A model generated the notes under the pieces. That model ran no database searches, was not told the origin of the DNA, and saw only the letters and a list, made by a program, of their open reading frames with translations. The translations under genes were made by a program, and so were the position numbers. From CAZEHS01 sp964649745 (GTDB taxonomy: Bacteria > Bacillota > Clostridia > Peptostreptococcales > Acidaminobacteraceae): a stretch of DNA of 24,265 bases. Where the stretch lies: assembly GCA_964649745.1 (NCBI GenBank), contig CAZYQI010000044.1, positions 1 to 24,265 on the forward strand, read 5' to 3'. Below, piece by piece: positions 1 to 6,216 of this stretch; the first letter of the stretch is position 1; each line of letters begins with the position of its first letter.

Positions 1-50
1 GCCCCCGTATCGGACTTTCACCGACAAGCGTGCGCCCATGCCGGGCGCAC
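1..50 (-). mobile_element. 5' end of a group IIC-type intron (runs off window)
   Basis: Read on the minus strand from position 50, the sequence starts GTGCGCCCGGCATGGGCGCA and continues into a GGTGAAAGTCCGATACGGG segment. This is the characteristic start of bacterial group II introns: a GUGYG 5' end, the first domain I hairpin (8-bp stem, positions 30-37 with 43-50) and the GGUGAAAGUCC block. From memory it closely resembles the start of the Oceanobacillus iheyensis group IIC intron. Group IIC introns are known to insert directly downstream of intrinsic terminators, and here the intron starts 5 nt past the terminator hairpin of the M23/M56 gene. Only about 50 nt are inside the window, so the reverse transcriptase and domains II-VI cannot be seen. 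The alternative is an intron fragment. Confidence 0.75.
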
Positions 51-55
51 CACAA

Positions 56-94
56 GAAACCGCCTCCGGAGCAAGCTGCTCCGGAGGCGGTTTC
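56..94 (-). terminator. Intrinsic terminator of the M23/M56 peptidase gene
   Basis: A perfect 17-bp inverted repeat (56-72 with 78-94) has a 5-nt loop and starts 2 nt beyond the stop codon of the minus-strand gene. On the minus strand it is followed by a short, interrupted T tract (TTTCTTG). The stem is unusually long and GC-rich. It also appears to be the target hairpin of the adjacent group II intron. Confidence 0.85.
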
Positions 95-96
95 TC

Positions 97-1428
97 TCAC
101 ATCGCTGCGTCGGCAATGAATTGCCCCTCTACAACCATATCCCCTTCCCGGAGATGGATGGTTCCGCAATTTCCTATTAAAGCCACGTTGTTATCATGGT
201 TCATCATCACAATGTAATTCCCCAAGGCCGGAGATTTTCCCACCATCATTACACGGCCCTTCTTCGTTGCCCTCAATGCGCGGCCATCGGAGGTGCGTAT
301 GTAAACGCCCTTGCTGACGCTCAGCTGCTGAAATGTGCTGTATACCGGCGATGTCAGCGGGGACTCATACTTTTGATTATAAATGTACTGCCTGTCGAGG
401 GGTGTTGCTAAAAACATTAAGCTGTAGATCAAAACAAACAGGTTATCCATTAGAATTTCAGGTGTAGAATTGGGCTCAGATATATATTTGAACCGCCTTC
501 GGACAGCTTTTACAGACCGCTCCCCCATTGTCATGGCTACCAATCTTGTTCCGGGCCACTGGTCTCTTCCGGCTTCCATACAGGCTACCAGGCAGCGGCC
601 ATACGCTACCCTTTCCGCCAACGACGCTCCCTTCAGCACCCGATGGTCACAGCGTATTTCCCAATCCTCACGGCAGCAGGCATAAACAATCCACGCGAAG
701 GGATTGAACCAGAAAACACAAAGAAACATATTTAAGAAGGCATTCATTATTAGATCGCGGTTCAATAAATGACTGATCTCATGGGAGAAAATCCACCTCA
801 GATCATTTTCGTCTAAAGCCGTTACCATGTAAACAGGCAGAACCACTGCCGGGTCGGAAGTGTTCATAAGCACCGGTGATTTCAATTTATGAGACAGATA
901 TAAATCCACTGATTTCCGCACCTTGTTTTCTAGCAGCGTTCTCTTAAAAACCCGGTTGATTTCTATATCCAGACAGGGTTCCAGGGTATCCTTCAAATCT
1001 TTAACAGAAATCTGAGCCAATAAAAAACTCACCAAACCGCATAAGAGGGCCCCCAAAATCCAAAGAGTCGCGAATCCGTTAATAAATGCAAGCTTATTAA
1101 CAATCACCGGGTCAGAAGCCTGGGATTGCCACAGGGCGATGATCAGATCCAGGGATTTGTCCACATTCAAATCTTGAAATCCGTAGAAGACAGGATTATC
1201 AGAAATCACCTCCGTTACAAATCCCCAGCGAAGACAATTCGTAATACTGAAATCTGTTGCCAACGGGACGGGTACCAGAAGGCTGAAAAAAATCATTCCA
1301 TAGAGAATACGCAGTAAGCTCACCTGAAGCCGCTGCTGAAGAACGCTGCGAATAATCAGAAAGAATAGGATCAGAGGGATTGACCTTACTGATGCGCCAA
1401 CAACCCAACCGATTAGAAAGGCCAGCAT
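97..1428 (-). CDS. M23/M56 family membrane metallopeptidase (BlaR1-like)
   Basis: Membrane zinc peptidase of the BlaR1/MecR1 (M56) family. Numbered from the start chosen here, it has hydrophobic segments near residues 1-28, 38-57, 113-138 and 230-250, the zinc motif HEISH at 216-220, and a likely third ligand Glu in DWEIRCD near 257. A further hydrophobic stretch near 328-343 leads to a C-terminal domain (about 373-443) resembling the LytM/M23 beta-barrel (GNYIVMMNHDN, then EGDMVVEGQFI). I do not see the M23 catalytic histidine pair, so this part may bind rather than cut. An upstream in-frame start exists at 1467, but the ATG at 1428 follows AAGAGGTG with good spacing and begins directly with the membrane segment. 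There is no adjacent BlaI-type repressor gene; the gene stands alone between two terminators. Its inducer and substrate are unknown. Confidence 0.85.
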   Translation of the reverse strand: MLAFLIGWVVGASVRSIPLILFFLIIRSVLQQRLQVSLLRILYGMIFFSLLVPVPLATDFSITNCLRWGFVTEVISDNPVFYGFQDLNVDKSLDLIIALWQSQASDPVIVNKLAFINGFATLWILGALLCGLVSFLLAQISVKDLKDTLEPCLDIEINRVFKRTLLENKVRKSVDLYLSHKLKSPVLMNTSDPAVVLPVYMVTALDENDLRWIFSHEISHLLNRDLIMNAFLNMFLCVFWFNPFAWIVYACCREDWEIRCDHRVLKGASLAERVAYGRCLVACMEAGRDQWPGTRLVAMTMGERSVKAVRRRFKYISEPNSTPEILMDNLFVLIYSLMFLATPLDRQYIYNQKYESPLTSPVYSTFQQLSVSKGVYIRTSDGRALRATKKGRVMMVGKSPALGNYIVMMNHDNNVALIGNCGTIHLREGDMVVEGQFIADAAM

Positions 1429-1480
1429 TAAATCACCTCTTGAATTGTTAAAGCTCTCATTTAACACAAATGGATAATAA

Positions 1481-1498
1481 TGCTATATCAGTCTAGCA
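1481..1498. promoter_or_regulatory. Imperfect palindrome upstream of the M23/M56 gene (possible operator)
   Basis: TGCTATATCAGTCTAGCA is an 18-bp dyad with one mismatched pair, about 55 nt upstream of the peptidase start. On the minus strand the same stretch holds a TGCTAGACT extended -10-like element. The position suits an operator, but the sequence is not the BlaI box (ACTACA-N2-TGTAGT) and no regulator gene is next to it. This is inference only. Confidence 0.25.
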
Positions 1499-1572
1499 CA
1501 GTTTCATGCAGATTCATAGATTTCTTCTGATGTACATCCCATAAAAAAGCGTCCAAGCTGAAGGTTAAGTTA

Positions 1573-1597
1573 AAAAAGTCTGCGGAACGCAGTTTTT
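1573..1597 (-). terminator. Second terminator-like hairpin downstream of glyS
   Basis: CTGCG-TTC-CGCAG hairpin (1580-1592), extended by an A run paired with a T run across a 2-nt bulge. On the minus strand it is followed by TTTTTT. It lies downstream of the main glyS terminator and could act as backup insulation before the peptidase gene. The A/T flanks make it potentially bidirectional. Confidence 0.55.
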
Positions 1598-1620
1598 CCA
1601 GTGTATTCATCAGAAACAAC

Positions 1621-1663
1621 AAAAATAAGTGAGCCAGCGGATATGCCAGGCTCACTTATTTTT
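1621..1663 (-). terminator. glyS: Intrinsic terminator of glyS
   Basis: Perfect 15-bp inverted repeat (1621-1635 with 1649-1663) and a 13-nt loop, beginning 13 nt past the glyS stop. On the minus strand the stem ends in TTTTT and continues TTGTTT, a good U tract. Confidence 0.85.
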
Positions 1664-1676
1664 TGGTTGATCCAGT

Positions 1677-3068
1677 CTAGAACTCCAATTTTCCGTCAAT
1701 ATAAGCAATCAATTGATCCATAGGCATCCGAATCTGCTCCATGGTGTCACGATCGCGAACGGTTACGCAGTTGTCCTCCAGGGAATCGAAATCGAAGGTG
1801 ATGCACAGGGGTGTTCCGATCTCATCATGGCGACGATAACGCTTGCCGATGCTGCCGGCGTCGTCATAGTCCACCATAAAGCGTTTGGCCAGCTTTTGGT
1901 AAAGCTCGGTAGCCGGTTCGCTGAGTTTTTTGGTCAGGGGCAGGATAGCCGCCTTGAAGGGAGCCAGGGCCGGATGGAAGCGCATTACGGAACGGGTTGT
2001 GCCGTCTTCCAGCTCTTCTTCGTCGTAGGCGTCAATCAGGAAGGCCAACGTCACCCGGTCCGCTCCCAGAGAAGGCTCCACGCAATAGGGCACGTACCGT
2101 TCATTGGTCATGGGATCGATGTAGGTAAGATCCTCTCCGGATTGGCTCATATGGGCCTTCAGGTCGAAATCCGTACGGTCTGCAATGCCCCAAAGCTCCC
2201 CCCAACCGAATGGAAAGCGGTATTCAATATCCGTGGTTGCATTGGAGTAATGACTGAGCTCTTCCTTTTCATGATCACGAAAGCGGGCGTTCTCAGCGCT
2301 CACGCCCAAACTTGTCAGCCAGTTCATACAGAAGGTTCTCCAGTAGGCGAACCATTCAAGATCTGTGCCGGGCTTGCAGAAGAATTCTAATTCCATCTGC
2401 TCGAATTCACGGGTTCTGAAGGTAAAGTTTCCCGGGGTTATTTCATTCCGGAAGGATTTACCGATCTGTCCGATACCGAAGGGCACCTTCTTGCGGCTGG
2501 TCCGCTGAACGGCTTTAAAGTTCACAAATATACCTTGGGCGGTTTCCGGCCGCAGGTACACCGTGGTGCTGGAATCCTCCACAACCCCTTGGTGGGTCTT
2601 GAACATCAGGTTGAACTGCCGGATCTGAGTGAAATCATGCTTGCCGCAGTTGGGGCATGGCAGCTTGTTGTCCGCGATGAAGGCTTCCATCTGCGCAACG
2701 CTCCAGCCATCGGCTGTATTTTCCGGCTCGCTGGTGGTTTTGTAATGATCCTCAATGAGCTTATCCGCCCGGTAACGGGTTTTGCAGGCCTTACAGTCCA
2801 TCAGGGGGTCGTTGAAGCCGCCCACGTGGCCGGAAGCCACCCACACCTGAGGATTCATGAGAATAGCGGTATCCACACCGACGTTGTAGGGAGATTCCTG
2901 TACAAACTTCTTCCACCAGGCCTTCTTAACGTTGTTTTTCAGCTCCACCCCAAGGTTCGCATAGTCCCATGTGTTGGCCAGGCCGCCGTATATGTCTGAG
3001 CCGGGAAACACAAAGCCTCTGTTCTTACTGAGCGCCACAATCTTTTCCATCGTCTTTTCAACTGCCAT
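1677..3068 (-). CDS. glyS: Glycyl-tRNA synthetase, single-chain homodimeric type
   Basis: Class II aminoacyl-tRNA synthetase charging tRNA-Gly in the cytoplasm. The 463-aa length fits the single-chain bacterial type (as in Staphylococcus), not the two-subunit GlyQ/GlyS type. Visible features are FVFPGSDIYGG near the N terminus, paired cysteines C92/C95 and C138/C141 that probably bind zinc in an insertion, class II motif 2 around FRNEITP (207-212), motif 3 around EPSLGADR, and a C-terminal anticodon-binding domain. Two in-frame ATGs lie together at 3074 and 3068; I chose 3068 because AAGGGAG then sits 7 nt upstream, whereas the first ATG nearly touches it. Expression is controlled by the upstream glycine T-box, and the transcript ends at the hairpin 1621-1663. 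A MITE-like repeat separates the riboswitch from the gene. Confidence 0.97.
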   Translation of the reverse strand: MAVEKTMEKIVALSKNRGFVFPGSDIYGGLANTWDYANLGVELKNNVKKAWWKKFVQESPYNVGVDTAILMNPQVWVASGHVGGFNDPLMDCKACKTRYRADKLIEDHYKTTSEPENTADGWSVAQMEAFIADNKLPCPNCGKHDFTQIRQFNLMFKTHQGVVEDSSTTVYLRPETAQGIFVNFKAVQRTSRKKVPFGIGQIGKSFRNEITPGNFTFRTREFEQMELEFFCKPGTDLEWFAYWRTFCMNWLTSLGVSAENARFRDHEKEELSHYSNATTDIEYRFPFGWGELWGIADRTDFDLKAHMSQSGEDLTYIDPMTNERYVPYCVEPSLGADRVTLAFLIDAYDEEELEDGTTRSVMRFHPALAPFKAAILPLTKKLSEPATELYQKLAKRFMVDYDDAGSIGKRYRRHDEIGTPLCITFDFDSLEDNCVTVRDRDTMEQIRMPMDQLIAYIDGKLEF

Positions 3069-3107
3069 TTGCATTCTCCCTTCAAGATCATTTTTTCAAT
3101 ACCTTTT

Positions 3108-3303
3108 GCCACGGATAACACGGATGGACACGGATAGGGTTTGACTTGGCTCCCTCTTAGAGGGGGCTGTCACGAAGTGACTGGGGGAGTTGGCTATTTG
3201 CACAGTTCCCGTCACGCTTATTCCCACCATCGGCTAAGCCGCCACCTCCCTCCCGGAGGGAGGCAAGGAAGATAATTCCGTGTAAATCCGTGTTATCCGT
3301 GGC
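3108..3303. repeat. MITE-like element with 28-bp terminal inverted repeats (outer element)
   Basis: The ends are near-perfect inverted repeats of 28 nt (3108-3135 and 3276-3303, about 25 of 28 positions matching), with core GCCACGGATAACACGGAT. Short CACGGAT units recur inside each arm. No protein-coding capacity is evident. The CCACGGATAACACGGAT motif is, from memory, a dispersed repeat in many bacterial genomes. It lies between the T-box terminator and the glyS ribosome binding site, so every glyS mRNA carries it. It encloses a second, different inverted-repeat element (3145-3267). Confidence 0.7.
3145..3267. repeat. Inner inverted-repeat element nested in the outer one
   Basis: A roughly 123-bp segment bounded by 12-bp inverted ends (CTTGGCTCCCTC at 3145-3156 and the complement of CTTGCCTCCCTC at 3256-3267, 11 of 12 matching). 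It contains several small dyads: GTCAC-GAA-GTGAC, CGGCT-AAGCCG and CCTCCCTCCCGGAGGGAGG. This GGCTCCCTC...GAGGGAGGC type is reminiscent of dispersed repeats in anaerobic Firmicutes. Its position inside the outer repeat suggests sequential insertion or a composite element. Element boundaries are inferred. Confidence 0.55.
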
Positions 3304-3328
3304 TATGCCCGTCACGGTAATAAAAATA

Positions 3329-3367
3329 GAGTCTCCCGTCCCTTCACTATGAAGGGACGAAAGACTC
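3329..3367 (-). terminator. T-box-controlled terminator hairpin
   Basis: A 17-bp stem (3329-3345 with 3351-3367; all Watson-Crick except two G-U pairs in the RNA), 5-nt loop, followed on the minus strand by TATTTTTATT. It overlaps the 3' part of the T-box antiterminator region (GCGGAGTC), as expected for mutually exclusive structures. Confidence 0.9.
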
Positions 3368-3527
3368 CGCGGTTCCACCCTTGTTGATGCCCGAAGGCAT
3401 CCCCTTTGTCGCATAAGGCTCTGAAGCGCCTTTCACGCCTTCACATGCACCGGTTTCCAGCAATCCCGGCTCTCTCTTTGCATATGTGCTGCGTTACTCT
3501 TCTTCGTCACTGCCTGCATTATTCATT
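3329..3527 (-). promoter_or_regulatory. Glycine T-box riboswitch (glyS leader)
   Basis: On the minus strand the leader has the conserved T-box AGGGTGGAACCGCG (around 3368-3381). Its TGGA (3374-3377) can pair with the UCCA end of tRNA-Gly. Upstream, an AGGC/GCCT pairing closes stem I, with a GACGAAGAAGAGTAA segment on its 5' side and an AGAGAG plus CCGG...CCGG distal stem. The likely specifier codon is GGC at 3428-3430, in GAAAGGCGCTTC, placed as in other T-boxes; another GGC lies 9 nt earlier in the RNA. A stem III-like hairpin GATGCC-TTC-GGGCATC precedes the T-box sequence, and a terminator follows (3329-3367). Uncharged tRNA-Gly is expected to stabilise the antiterminator and allow glyS expression. 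The 5' boundary is inferred from the promoter. Confidence 0.93.
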
Positions 3528-3533
3528 TGAACC

Positions 3534-3563
3534 ATTCTACCACAGCCATTGAAGGTGCGTCAA
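3534..3563 (-). promoter_or_regulatory. Sigma-A-like promoter of the glyS T-box leader
   Basis: -35 TTGACG (3558-3563) and -10 TAGAAT (3534-3539) with an 18-nt spacer ending in TGG, giving an extended -10. The -35 lies 7 bp from the end of the upstream gene, so glyS is a separate transcription unit. Confidence 0.75.
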
Positions 3564-3569
3564 TCCGCA

Positions 3570-4130
3570 TCAATAGGGATCATTGCCCTCTTCCGGTTTC
3601 TCTTCGGAATCCTTGATTTCAACCTGGATTCCCTCTTCCTCGCTCAGGGCTTCCCCTTCTTCCTCATCCTTGCTTTTGCTGAGACGGGTTTTAATTTCAT
3701 CCACCCGGGTTTTAACGGTTTGAATGGTATCCTCTGTCATGTCCTTAATATCGATGATGCTGCCGTCATCTTTGACGATTTTCAGCTGGTAGCCTGCCAC
3801 CAAGGATGCAAGTATGGCCGCAACCGTTGCAGGAGTGAAGAACACTGCCCCCAGTGCCCCTGCCACGATGGGAATGTCCACTGCAGACTTGCCCTCTTTT
3901 TCAAGGGTGATCCGTGTCAGGTTTCCTTTTTTCACAAGGGATTTAAGGGTTTCCAGAATCTCGTTTCCCATTTCAGTGACATTGTCACCAATGCCTTTGT
4001 GTTTCTTGGATTCCAGCAGGATAATGGCTTCTACCGGATCTCCGCCCACCGCTTCCAAGGCATCCTTTGCTTCCTTGTATGAAACATCCGCACGTTTCCT
4101 TACCTCATCAATCATTTCCAGTGTTATCAT
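3570..4130 (-). CDS. DUF4342 protein: UBA-like domain, membrane segment, acidic tail
   Basis: 186-aa protein of unknown function. Residues 1-45 (MIDEVRKRADVSYKEAKDAL then GGDPVEAIILLES) look like a ubiquitin-associated-type three-helix fold, also seen in EF-Ts and NAC-alpha. A charged linker follows, with NLTRITLEKEGKSAVDIP, a long hydrophobic segment near 87-114, a short KDDGSIID stretch and a strongly acidic, Glu-rich C-terminal tail (from about 150). This matches the DUF4342 family as I remember it. It starts 3 nt after the recO stop with AAAGGAG 8 nt upstream, and is the last gene of the phoH-era-recO operon. The UBA-like fold next to a membrane segment could point to a nascent-chain or membrane role, but this is speculation. 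Confidence 0.8.
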   Translation of the reverse strand: MITLEMIDEVRKRADVSYKEAKDALEAVGGDPVEAIILLESKKHKGIGDNVTEMGNEILETLKSLVKKGNLTRITLEKEGKSAVDIPIVAGALGAVFFTPATVAAILASLVAGYQLKIVKDDGSIIDIKDMTEDTIQTVKTRVDEIKTRLSKSKDEEEGEALSEEEGIQVEIKDSEEKPEEGNDPY

Positions 4131-4133
4131 GGG

Positions 4134-4889
4134 TCATTCTCCTTTATCTGATGTATTTTTTAATAACTCAAGGCTGTTGAAATGCTTATCCGTCAGGTGT
4201 GCCCGAATATATCGCCGATTAATCCAAAGTGTCTTCTCCACCAGAGATCGGCTGATACGGGCACCCATGATGGTGTTCATCGGTGCTTCCATAAGAAAAC
4301 GCAGCCATCTGACAAATACCGTGTCCGCGTCCAGCAATTCGAGTCCCGCAGCACAATCGGGGCATACCAGACCGCCCTCCTCTGCACTGAAGTACCAATC
4401 GCCCCCCTTATATGGCTCTCCGCTTACCACACACGCGTCCAGTCGGGGTCTTATCCCGCAGAGCACGAACAGCTTCATTTCAAATGCGGCCCTAAATCTA
4501 TTATATCCCGCATCCAGGGTTTTAATCACCGATAAACTTTCCACTAGCAAATCAAACAACCTGTTGTTGGTCTGATTTTCCTGAGTTACGGCCTCTGTAA
4601 GCTCCAGAAGGTAGCTTCCCAAAGCCAGTCGGTTGAGATTCTCACGCAAAATGTAATGGGAATCGGTAATCTGAGCCTGGTTCAACCGCCAGGTATCCTT
4701 TCCCTTGTTCAGCGAAAATTCTCCGTAAACGAAGGGGTGAGATACCGACATAAGACGAGACCTTGGGTTTCGTGCACCGTTGGCGATGACCTGAACCTTG
4801 CCCGCCTTTCGTGTGAAGAGGACCAAGCTCACATCGGATTCGGTTATTTTTCTTCTGCCCAAAACGATGGCGTCGGTTTCTAGGTACAT
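4134..4889 (-). CDS. recO: DNA repair protein RecO
   Basis: Recombination mediator that, with RecR and RecF, loads RecA on SSB-coated single-stranded DNA. The 251-aa length is normal. The N-terminal OB-fold start (YLETDAIVLGRRKITESD) is typical, followed by a helical region and a C-terminal zinc-binding region. Cysteines are at 144, 153, 176 and 179 (CPDC), but the position that is usually the second Cys of a CxxC pair is Ser156 (CVVSG). The gene begins 6 nt after the era stop; its ribosome binding site (AAGGG) overlaps the era stop codon, suggesting translational coupling. Pairing with era is typical in Firmicutes. Confidence 0.95.
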   Translation of the reverse strand: MYLETDAIVLGRRKITESDVSLVLFTRKAGKVQVIANGARNPRSRLMSVSHPFVYGEFSLNKGKDTWRLNQAQITDSHYILRENLNRLALGSYLLELTEAVTQENQTNNRLFDLLVESLSVIKTLDAGYNRFRAAFEMKLFVLCGIRPRLDACVVSGEPYKGGDWYFSAEEGGLVCPDCAAGLELLDADTVFVRWLRFLMEAPMNTIMGARISRSLVEKTLWINRRYIRAHLTDKHFNSLELLKNTSDKGE

Positions 4890-4895
4890 ATGCCC

Positions 4896-5789
4896 TTACT
4901 CGTTTCGGAAGCCGTAATTTTTAAGCAAACCTTCATTATCACGCCATCCGCTGCGTACCTTCACATGGAGCTCCAGAAAAACCTTGGAACCCAACAGTGC
5001 CTCCATATCCTCCCGGGCGCTTTTCCCAATGCCCTTGAGCTTTCGCCCCTGTTTGCCGATGACAATCCCCTTATGGGATTCCTTTTCACATACGATGACA
5101 GCGCTGATGTCAATAATGCGCCCATCGGGCCGAAGCTTCATCTGTTCAATCTCCACCGCGATGCCGTGAGGAATCTCCTCTTCCAGATACATAAGGGCCT
5201 TTTCACGGATCAGCTCCGCCACCAGAACCCGCTCAGGCTGGTCTGTAACCATATCAGTGGGGAAATAGGCGGGCCCTTCCTCCATGTAGCTCTTGATGCG
5301 CTTCATCAGGGGCTCCACGTTCTCATCCTCCAATGCGGAAAGACCGATGACCTCCTTGATAAAAGGCATGGCATCATAGGTATCATATAGCTTTTTAAAC
5401 TGATCCGCCGCAATCAGGTCCACCTTGTTGATGATCAAAACCACCGGAGTTTTCACATGCTCCATCATGTCCAGGATATACCGGTCCCCAGGACCTATTT
5501 CAAGGGATTCGTCCATCATCAAAAGAATGAGATCCACTTCATTAAAGGTTTGGGTAGCTGCGCCGACCATGAACTCTCCCAGCTTATGCCGGGGTTTATG
5601 GATACCGGGTGTATCCAAAAATACAATCTGGCTGTCGTCATCGTTGTAGATCCCCTGAATCCGGTTCCGGGTGGTTTGGGGTTTGTCTGTGGTAATGGCA
5701 ATTTTTTCTCCTACCAGGCGGTTCAGCAGGGTTGATTTCCCCACGTTTGGCCGACCTACAATTGTTACAAATCCTGATTTAAAGGGCAT
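4896..5789 (-). CDS. era: GTPase Era
   Basis: Essential Ras-like GTPase that binds 16S rRNA and assists 30S subunit maturation. 297 aa. G1 GRPNVGKS at 12-19, TT switch region near 39-40, G3 DTPG at 59-62, G4 NKVD at 121-124, G5 SAL at 151-153. The C-terminal KH domain carries GIVIGKQGRKLKGIGK around 241-256. The gene overlaps the 3' end of cdd by 11 nt; its AGAAGGAG site is 6 nt before the ATG. It sits with ybeY, cdd and recO as in many Firmicutes, linking it to a ribosome-maturation operon. Confidence 0.98.
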   Translation of the reverse strand: MPFKSGFVTIVGRPNVGKSTLLNRLVGEKIAITTDKPQTTRNRIQGIYNDDDSQIVFLDTPGIHKPRHKLGEFMVGAATQTFNEVDLILLMMDESLEIGPGDRYILDMMEHVKTPVVLIINKVDLIAADQFKKLYDTYDAMPFIKEVIGLSALEDENVEPLMKRIKSYMEEGPAYFPTDMVTDQPERVLVAELIREKALMYLEEEIPHGIAVEIEQMKLRPDGRIIDISAVIVCEKESHKGIVIGKQGRKLKGIGKSAREDMEALLGSKVFLELHVKVRSGWRDNEGLLKNYGFRNE

Positions 5790-6192
5790 TTTTTACTCCT
5801 TCTGTTAAATTGATGCCTGTAAAGCTGAGAGGAAGAAGCTCCTCCAGCCTGTATACTTCCGTCTTTTCCTCGTTGCTCAAAATGATCTCCATATCCGGGC
5901 CGCCAAATTCCGCCATCACCTGTCGACACATACCGCAAGGGGTTGGAAAGTCTCCTTGAGCCGTAACGATGGCAATCGCCTTGAATTTCAGCTGTCCTAC
6001 TGATACCGCCTTGAAAATTGCCACCCGCTCGGCACAGATGGTAGCTCCATAGGAGGCATTTTCAATGTTCACCCCGGTAAAAACGTCTCCCTTTTCTGTC
6101 AGAAGGGCAGCACCTACGCGATAGCGGCTGTAGGGTGCATATGCGTACTGTACGGCTTCATTTGCCTGTTCAATCAATTGTTCGTGTGTCAT
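5779..6192 (-). CDS. cdd: Cytidine deaminase
   Basis: Zinc enzyme of pyrimidine salvage converting cytidine or deoxycytidine to the uridine forms. 137 aa, the usual short homotetrameric type. Zinc and catalytic residues are visible: C53-A-E55 (TICAERVA) and C86/C89 in PCGMC, with the substrate-binding NIENASYG at 42-49. An AGGAGAG site precedes the ATG. It overlaps era by 11 nt. The cdd-era adjacency is common in Firmicutes. Confidence 0.97.
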   Translation of the reverse strand: MTHEQLIEQANEAVQYAYAPYSRYRVGAALLTEKGDVFTGVNIENASYGATICAERVAIFKAVSVGQLKFKAIAIVTAQGDFPTPCGMCRQVMAEFGGPDMEIILSNEEKTEVYRLEELLPLSFTGINLTEGVKNAL

Positions 6193-6216
6193 ATTCTCTC
6201 CTGTGTCGAGTCTGTT

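Noticed and set aside
1713..2390. 225-codon plus-strand open frame opposite glyS
   Set aside because: It lies entirely opposite the conserved catalytic core of glyS and shows no family motif.
3157..3414. 85-codon open frame on the minus strand before glyS
   Set aside because: It runs through the T-box terminator and the MITE-like element and resembles no protein; the RNA structures explain the sequence.
3814..4575. 253-codon plus-strand open frame across DUF4342 and recO
   Set aside because: It is antisense to two well-supported genes with proper start sites and has no recognisable motif.
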